Origin: Theocolax elegans
Taxonomy: Eukaryota; Arthropoda; Insecta; Hymenoptera; Cerocephalidae
DNA: 64,000 bases
Direction of reading: 5' to 3'
NCBI GenBank assembly: GCA_026168455.1
Contig: CM047431.1
Location: 11,195,703-11,259,702, forward strand
Each line of letters opens with the position of its first letter. Positions within the stretch are counted from its first letter, which is position 1. Shown piece by piece: positions 56,731 through 64,000 of this stretch. Under the pieces are notes generated by a model. That model searched no databases. It had not been told where the DNA came from and saw only the letters and a program-made list of their open reading frames with translations. The position numbers were made by a program, and so were the translations under genes.

Positions 56731-58298
56731 CTAAAGGTTAATAAATTTAATTGGGTACTCATTATTAACTAAAAACTCTTTAACTATTTTTAAGTTGGTG
56801 TAATGAAACTTCTGGTTTGACAATAAGATTGCCTTATCTACCAACGTATATATCATAGCTCGTTTTTGTTCAATAGGGTGACTGGATAAAAAATGTAAAA
56901 ATCTACCTGAAAATGTTTCTTTCATGTACTAGTTCGTGATTATTTTTTTACTATGATTATTTCTATTTAAAGATAACTCTAAAAAGTTTATATCACCATT
57001 TTTTCATTTTCATGAGTAAATTGTAGTTGTGCGTTATAATTACTGAATACATCTAATACTTTAGTATCTAAAACACCGGTATAAAATCTAGATTATTTAA
57101 GCACTCCTGTTCTAAATCTGTCATTACCAAATCTGCAAAAGTTGGGCTTATCGGACTACCCATGGGAGAGCCAAAAATTTGTCTATAATATTTTTTATCC
57201 GAAGAAACATACGTATTACGTAGCAAAAATTTTACACCTTCCAGTAGATCATTTAATGAGATACTGTAAAATTTTCTTATAAGGTCATACCGTTTTTCAA
57301 TACTCTCAATCACTAAATTTTCGGGTACGTTGGTAAATAAGGACACTACATCTAAAGAAAGCAAAACATAATTGTCGTGAATATCACAGTTGCTAATTTT
57401 ATTTATTAAATCTACACTATTTTTAACATAACATTTAGGTCTCTTTATGCAGCTTGAAAGCATTTTGTCTATTATTTTAGTTATGCGAGACTGCCAATAC
57501 AGGAAACAATAGGCCTAAGTGGAAATTCTTTTTTATGTACTTTCGGTAATCTATAAATTCTCGGCAGTACTGTATCCGTTTGGGTTAATTCATTATTATG
57601 GCATTTTTTACCCAAAAGTTCTAATTTATTCCACTTTTGCATAATCTTATGTGTATCTTTCTGTAATTTTATTAGTGGATTTCTATTTATTTGAATATAT
57701 GTTTTACTATCTGATAAAAGATTGTGCATTTTGAGTTCATATGAATCTCTTTGAATAGCAACTGTGACGTTACCTTTGCAACTAAAGTAAAAAATACATT
57801 GGTATTATCTTTTAGAAACAACTTTGTTTGTTTCAATCTTTGTGCAAATAATCTATCTTCAATGGTTATATGTGTAGTTCTTTTTATATTTCCTTCCATA
57901 TAATTAGTAATATTTTTCCTAATAAGATTCATTGATTTTTTTGCAATTTCTGTATGTTTAAATAATTGCTCCACATTCTTTATTGTTTCTATTATACTAT
58001 TTTTGTCTAAAAAATTACTAGAACTATATTTTTGGCCTAAGGATACTGTATCTTGAACTTCATCAGGAATATTAACATTTGTTAGGTTGATAAACCATTT
58101 CTTTTTATAACTATTTGTATTTGTGGAACAATTATTGGACATATTTGCATTGCTACTACTTCCGCTCTTAATTGTACAATAAGTTAATTTATCAATTTTT
58201 CTTTTTACATTATTTATATTATTATTACGTATCTCAATAAATTTCAACAGAGTGCAGTAAGGAAGGAAGACGACTACCTCGAGACACCAGGAAAACAA
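56731..58298 (-). pseudogene. Penelope-like element 2 reverse transcriptase, broken
   Basis: The minus strand carries RT remnants in order. An N-terminal region (57687-58298, Asn/Ser-rich, KKWFINLTNVNIPDEV) is followed by YRLPKVHKKEFPLRPIVS (57481-57729), SLDVVSLFTNVP and GSPMGSPISPTFADL (57068-57463). The C-terminal part (SGRFLHFLSSHP) ends in KEFLVNNEYPIKF (56731-56925). Frame changes and a missing FVDD segment (about 56926-57067 is degraded) inactivate it. The endonuclease is absent, cut by the piggyBac-like end at 56729. This is a different family from element 1. Confidence 0.8.
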
Positions 58299-58983
58299 AC
58301 GTCAAAGCTCTTTACTTTCTTGCTTTTGGTCGTAAATCTAACCGGTGAGTCGTTGACAGTGGACAACGTTGGCGCAGTTGCGCGAGAAGGTAAGTTCGCC
58401 GCGCGTAACCTCAGATCGTTCGTTGTTCATATTGCCTCCGGGCATTGAAGGCAAAACCCCTGCTACACCGTTACTATTTCATATGTTCACTCGTATTAGG
58501 TATATTTCTTGATATTAGCGATTGATTTAACAAATCAATTTATAATTATTTGGACAAAGTATTGGAAACACTTTTGTTTTCCTCTTCAGGTGTAGTCTTA
58601 TTCTTTAAATTATGTCATATTACCCATAATCGGATTTATTAAATAGAATATGACCGTAATTGATACAAGCACTACTGCTTTCTTAACAAAAACATCGTAT
58701 GAATTCCGACTCTAATTAGCGCCGATTTGGGAGCATAAAAAGAGCGACGTTAAAATTAAAATAATAAAACAACCATAATAGAAACCAGAGTTCTATTATC
58801 TTATCAGCATTTGCACTTTCTTTCATCTTCATGTATTATGTTAATATCCATAGTAATGATAATTCAAATATTTAGTAATCAAAAATAAATAAGAAAGAAT
58901 AGTAATAAATAACAGAATATTAATAAAATACTCAATAAACTGGTATATGGTACAATAATAGGACATTATTTAGAGAATAGTAC
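58299..58983. other. Spacer upstream of Penelope element 2
   Basis: 58320-58460 is GC-richer and could be the element's 5' untranslated part; the rest is AT-rich. No gene. Confidence 0.35.
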
Positions 58984-59027
58984 TGTACCTGAAGAGGGAA
59001 ACAACGATGTTTCCGGAACGTCGTACA
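58984..59027 (+). ncRNA. Degenerate hammerhead-like motif
   Basis: Stem I strand TGTAC, core CTGAAGA, a perfect 6-bp stem II (GGAAAC/GTTTCC, loop AACGAT), then GGAAC and GTC, and stem I strand GTACA. The core has GAAC where GAAAC is expected, so it is probably inactive. It is on the opposite strand from Penelope element 2 and may mark the end of another copy. Confidence 0.45.
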
Positions 59028-59551
59028 AACAATTATAACTTGACTTGTTAAAACAATCGCTAATATCAAGAAATAAATATTTAGTTTTAAGGAGCCAGAA
59101 ACTGCTGCACATTTACAATTCTTAAAAATTGAATATTTCAATAAAAAATTTAATTTATGGTAATAAAAATCATATTATTGTACATAACTGAAGATATTAT
59201 GTTTATAATCATTTTGAAATTTGGGTTCAAAAAATTGATATATTTTTTTTATTTATTTATTCAAAGTCATATCCCCCATATGGGTGTTAATGACTGAAAT
59301 GACAATATTATAGTAATACTTCTTTACATAGTTTACATATAATAATAATAATACTAATGATAGGGTAATTTTCTATTTACATTTTGTCGGTGCGTATATA
59401 TATTTACGGACATATTAAGTTTATAAATTGTATAGATATTAAGTATTTTAATATTTTAATACATTGGTTTTTATAATTTGGTATTTCACTTGAAAGGAGA
59501 GGACCAACCCTGCAGAAAACGGGTCTTTACCATACTCTAAAATATTTTTTT
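59028..59551. other. AT-rich spacer
   Basis: Nothing recognisable. Confidence 0.45.
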
Positions 59552-61261
59552 TTATTTTAAGAATATAAAGAAAGTTTAAAAATATATAGAATCTAATGCC
59601 CTTTCTTACCATAGATATAAGCAAATAACAAGAAACCTCACCAAAAATACTCTTAACTTTGATTACTTGTAACTCGGAAACGAATAAATATACACATTCA
59701 AACTTAAGTTCAGAAGAAATCTGAGATCAAGTAGATATTGTAACAGTCCTATTTAAATAATGGGAGACATTATAAATAAATAAGTAAAATCCGCGATGAA
59801 AGGGAATTTTCCATTCACGGGCGCACACGAAATCATTTCGATATTTTACGTTTAAAAGGGATTCCCCTTACCGCGGCGCGGGGTCATCAAGCGCGCGAGA
59901 CTACGCAGATCTGCACAAAGAGGAGAGACCGATAACACCCGAATTCCGATCGATTGATCTAAATTTTCGTTTAGATAATTTATTAATTATTTAAATTCTG
60001 TTAATTTTTAATAATATTATAGATTCGGAATCTAAACGTTTTTAAGTGTTAATTAACTTTAAACTCCGGTATAAAATTAAATAACGAAAGAAGGCATTAA
60101 TATCTAAGATAATCTAATTGCGCGTAATTAATTAACGTGCAATAATAAATCGAGCTTTCGCGCATATCATTATCTATATTCTTTTATCTCATCCGGTGAG
60201 ATGATCTACTCGGGAGCCAAAGGGAGAAGACTTCACCATCCTGCGAGAAACTCTTGATCCTCGCGAGTTCTTAAATTGTAGATAGTGAGTAAAAAATTTT
60301 CCCATATCCCAAATCCTCTATCCAGGAACTGGATAACCCTATGGGCGACAAGTTTTGAGTGGTTCCGTATTTATTTATGGAACTGCGAAAATTTTATTTT
60401 GTTTTTCGGGTAAAAGAGTAGATACTCTCCCCCATGCGTGTGCCCCATCCTTCGGGATGACGCCGATGCCTGAGGCTAGGCTGGGTGATCCGCATGGTTC
60501 CTAATTTTTTTCAGCAGCCCGAACGGAATTTTCGTCAACCTATAAATTCGCGCTTATGCACCGCACCGGAAATAAATTTTTTTTTATCACACAAAGGGAA
60601 CAAAACCGGAAAAGGATTTTTGTTTTATGAATATATATATATATATATATATATTTTATTTCTCGCAAAGGGTAATGAAATGGGGTGTACTTTTTTATTA
60701 TTAAACCGATCCGCGTAACTAGTATTGCGACTTGATTAGTTAGACACGGGGAATTAGATTAATTAATTTTGCGTGGTCGTGGTAATCGATGGGAATTTCG
60801 TTTAAGATTTATTCACTATAGAGTACGGCGGTTCGGATTTTCTTTCAGATACAATTTTCGAACAGATCATACGAATTTTAGACAAGCCTTACTGACATTA
60901 TATCATTTTGTTGTATTTATTTGTCGTATATTAATAAAATCAAAAGAGCCAAAGGCCAAGAAAACTTGAAATGATCGTTTTTCTTTTTTTTCAAAGATAA
61001 GAGTATTCTTTTTTTTTTTATTCTTGATTTTGTGCACTCTTTTTCCTGGCACTTCCTACCGTTTATCCCCTGGGGGACTTTAACGGTGTCCACCTACCAC
61101 CTGTGTGTAACCTGTGAAGCAGGGAAAGCCTCACCCGAGATGGCCGGTGTATTCGAAACATTCTTTTTGGGTGTCAAAGTCACATTACGTAGGCCTTGAC
61201 ACCGAAACCGAATGTTTTACACCTCCCGCTCACGTTGTGAAGTGTGGAAAAACACCTAACC
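59552..61261 (+). repeat. Tandem duplication, unit 1 (1.7 kb)
   Basis: Starts at TTTATTTTAAGAATATAA and ends inside a 5S-derived SINE at AACACCTAACC. It contains a CG-rich patch (59810-59945), a TTTTTTTCAG acceptor-like site near 60515 and short frames without known domains (60485-60718, 60769-60969). Nature of the body unknown; a retroelement untranslated region is possible. Confidence 0.75.
61008..61261 (-). mobile_element. 5S-derived SINE, truncated by duplication junction
   Basis: Minus-oriented SINE tail and body. The 5S head is missing because the tandem junction falls within the SINE. Confidence 0.7.
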
Positions 61262-62966
61262 TTTATTTTAAGAATATAAGAGTTTAAAAATATATAGAAT
61301 CTAATGCCCTTTCTACATCAGATATAAGCAAATAACAGAAACCTCACCAAAAATACTCTAACTTTGATTACTGTAAACTCGGAAAAACGAATTAAATATA
61401 CACATTCAAACTTAAGTTCAGGAAGAAACTGAGATCAAGTAGATATTGTAACGTACTATTTAAATAAGGGAGACATTATAAATAAAATAAGTAAAATCCG
61501 CGATGAAAGGGAATTTTCCATTCCGGGCGCACACGAAATCATTTCGATATTTTACGTTTAAAAGGGATTCCCCTTACCGCGGCGCGGGGTCATCAAGCGC
61601 GCGAGACTACGCAGATCTGCACAAAGAGGAGAGACCGATAACACCCGAATTCCGATCGATTGATCTAAATTTTCGTTTAGATAATTTATTAATTATTTAA
61701 ATTCTGTTAATTTTTAATAATATTATAGATTCGGAATCTAAACGTTTTTAAGTGTTAATTAACTTTAAACTCCGGTATAAAATTAAATAACGAAAGAAGG
61801 CATTAATATCTAAGATAATCTAATTGCGCGTAATTAATTAACGTGCAATAATAAATCGAGCTTTCGCGCATATCATTATCTATATTCTTTTATCTCATCC
61901 GGTGAGATGATCTACTCGGGAGCCAAAGGGAGAAGACTTCACCATCCTGCGAGAAACTCTTGATCCTCGCGAGTTCTTAAATTGTAGATAGTGAGTAAAA
62001 AATTTTCCCATATCCCAAATCCTCTATCCAGGAACTGGATAACCCTATGGGCGACAAGTTTTGAGTGGTTCCGTATTTATTTATGGAACTGCGAAAATTT
62101 TATTTTGTTTTTCGGGTAAAAGAGTAGATACTCTCCCCCATGCGTGTGCCCCATCCTTCGGGATGACGCCGATGCCTGAGGCTAGGCTGGGTGATCCGCA
62201 TGGTTCCTAATTTTTTTCAGCAGCCCGAACGGAATTTTCGTCAACCTATAAATTCGCGCTTATGCACCGCACCGGAAATAAATTTTTTTTTATCACACAA
62301 AGGGAACAAAACCGGAAAAGGATTTTTGTTTTATGAATATATATATATATATATATATTTTATTTCTCGCAAAGGGTAATGAAATGGGGTGTACTTTTTT
62401 ATTATTAAACCGATCCGCGTAACTAGTATTGCGACTTGATTAGTTAGACACGGGGAATTAGATTAATTAATTTTGCGTGGTCGTGGTAATCGATGGGAAT
62501 TTCGTTTAAGATTTATTCACTATAGAGTACGGCGGTTCGGATTTTCTTTCAGATACAATTTTCGAACAGATCATACGAATTTTAGACAAGCCTTACTGAC
62601 ATTATATCATTTTGTTGTATTTATTTGTCGTATATTAATAAAATCAAAAGAGCCAAAGGCCAAGAAAACTTGAAATGATCGTTTTTTCTTTTTTTTCAAA
62701 GATAAGAGTATTCTTTTTTTTTTTATTCTTGATTTTGTGCACTCTTTTTCCTGGCACTTCCTACCGTTTATCCCCTGGGGGACTTTAACGGTGTCCACCT
62801 ACCACCTGTGTGTAACCTGTGAAGCAGGGAAAGCCTCACCCGAGATGGCCGGTGTATTCGAAACATTCTTTTTGGGTGTCAAAGTCACATTACGTAGGCC
62901 TTGACACCGAAACCGAATGTTTTACACCTCCCGCTCACGTTGTGAAGTGTGGAAAAACACCTAACC
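61262..62966 (+). repeat. Tandem duplication, unit 2 (1.7 kb)
   Basis: Essentially identical to unit 1 from about 61500 onward. The first ~240 bp carry clustered one-base indels, as expected where an unpolished contig end was joined. Confidence 0.75.
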
Positions 62967-63081
62967 GATCCCGAAAGCCGCACAAGAATGGTGTCACCCA
63001 TCCAAGTACGAACCGCACTCAGTACTGCTTAACTTTCGTGATCGGCCGAGGTGCGTCTCCGCCACTCCGCCACCGCGTCGG
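62713..63081 (-). mobile_element. 5S-derived SINE, full copy
   Basis: Same family as 36481-36915, on the minus strand, flanked by an exact 18-bp duplication TTCAAAGATAAGAGTATT (62695-62712 and 63082-63099). The 5S-like promoter block is at about 62990-63050 (plus reads CACCCATCCAAGTACGAACC). The two copies differ by an internal deletion. Confidence 0.8.
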
Positions 63082-63099
63082 TTCAAAGATAAGAGTATT

Positions 63100-63921
63100 T
63101 TTGGCGAGTTTTATCGTTATTTGCTTATATGAGCAAATCCACAGAACCTTTAATTTTGGGGAAGCGCGTAATATAGTAGTAAATAAGCAGACTTAGCAAC
63201 ATTATAACAACGGTTTCTGGTAAAAAAAGTAATTCGATGAAGGGTCCTTATCAGTTTTTTAAAGTTGTTTTCATTAGCTTTTTGTTAGAGGCTTCATAAA
63301 GTTGCATTTTTGCAAATTTGACGATGGAAGTAGTACTCATCTTCTATTTTTTAAGCTTATAGAAATTATAATTCTTCACCAAATGTTACAGAAATTTTTT
63401 TTGACAACCTACACCATCTACCCTATTAAACTAAAAGTGTTAGAATAGTGTGCCTTCATGATACAGAAAAATAAAAATCGCAACTCTTGAGGAAGTCAGT
63501 TTTTGTAAATTTATGAAATTTTAGAATTTTGATATTATGCAAAGATAAGTTTTGTTTATAGCTATTGTGACTAATATTGCTTTTTTCGATTTGCAATAAG
63601 GATTCTTATTCTTTTTTGTGCTTAGCTGTGCCTCTTTTTCTTTACAAGCAATTCTACCTTAAACTTTTCAAAATCTCGGGCCCCTAGTCTTCCAAATTTT
63701 CATTTTTGCATGGCACACTCGACATTCACAAAAAAAGCATATATAAACTATATCTCTCTACTTTTTAGTAGATTATTGAGTCATCTACGTAAAACCTCAA
63801 TTGAATTTTTTGTTAATTTAGATAATATAAGCTGTATAAAAGTATAAACATTTTATACCTTTGAACTGAAGTCCAAATTGACTATACGAAATAGGTTATT
63901 TCAACAGAAAAGCTAATATAA

Positions 63922-63923
<2 letters not shown>
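63100..63923. other. AT-rich spacer
   Basis: Nothing recognisable. Confidence 0.45.

Positions 63924-63958
<35 letters not shown>
63924..63958 (+). repeat. (AC)n microsatellite, LINE target
   Basis: An almost perfect AC tract that ends exactly where the LINE 5' sequence begins. Confidence 0.85.
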
Positions 63959-63961
<3 letters not shown>

Positions 63962-64000
63962 GTGCCGGGTTTGCTGGTCCCGCATCGTGGCGCCTCCCCA
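63959..64000 (+). mobile_element. 5' end of second R1/Waldo-like LINE copy
   Basis: CCCGTGCCGGGTTTGCTGGT and the following CGCCTCCC match 45187-45228 closely. The element continues beyond the window. Confidence 0.7.

Overview
The window looks like a repeat-dense, AT-rich, gene-poor stretch of an insect genome, most likely a hymenopteran and perhaps an ant. That taxonomic guess rests on the mix of elements (R1-clade LINE beside AC repeats, Penelope-like elements, piggyBac, Helitron, MULE/Foldback) and base composition, because I found no complete host gene. It carries one 100-base assembly gap (33881-33980). Several stretches differ from near-identical copies mainly by single-base indels, so parts look unpolished.

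Layout. 1-2459 is non-coding apart from a 100-nt imperfect hairpin. 2469-8072 is a nearly complete Mutator-like (MULE, NOF/Foldback-type) transposon with 0.93-kb terminal inverted repeats and a perfect 9-bp target duplication. Three consecutive reading frames encode an N-terminal DNA-binding-like region, a DDE transposase, and a protein with the Cys box, two CxxC pairs and His box of a ubiquitin-specific protease. 8477-10119 is a 1.6-kb fold-back palindrome in a TA microsatellite. A second copy beside it is split by a 16.6-kb composite Foldback element (10306-26861), which has its own 9-bp target duplication and terminal sequence related to the 5.6-kb MULE. The giant element consists of alternately inverted copies of a ~1.1-kb block with GC-rich, exon-like islands, plus three large palindromes and four hairpin centres, one of them flipped. 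A 0.7-kb MITE with two tRNA-like segments is nested near its right end.

26.9-33.3 kb holds an AATATT-rich repeat, a 0.7-kb inverted repeat and three long palindromes sitting in TA microsatellites. 33.3-39.9 kb holds the gap, a ~95-bp minisatellite followed by an exon-like 48-codon segment with a good splice donor, a 226-bp satellite carrying a 5S-rRNA-derived SINE, and a solo LTR with a 5-bp target duplication. 40.1-42.2 kb is a Penelope-like retroelement on the minus strand, with reverse transcriptase, GIY-YIG endonuclease, a hammerhead ribozyme motif and an inverted 5' piece. 45.1-47.1 kb is the 5' part of an R1-clade (Waldo-like) LINE next to an ACAY-type repeat; a second copy of its 5' end starts at 63959 directly after an (AC)n tract and leaves the window. 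47.1-59 kb is a graveyard of transposase pseudogenes and MITEs: an unnamed DDE family, Helitron, piggyBac and a second Penelope. 59552-62966 is a 1.7-kb tandem duplication whose junction lies inside a second 5S-derived SINE.

The most interesting system is the pair of MULE-type elements. The 5.6-kb element could be the autonomous source of transposase for the giant Foldback element, and it appears to carry a deubiquitinase-like protein. Gene functions here are read from motifs only; no searches were run.
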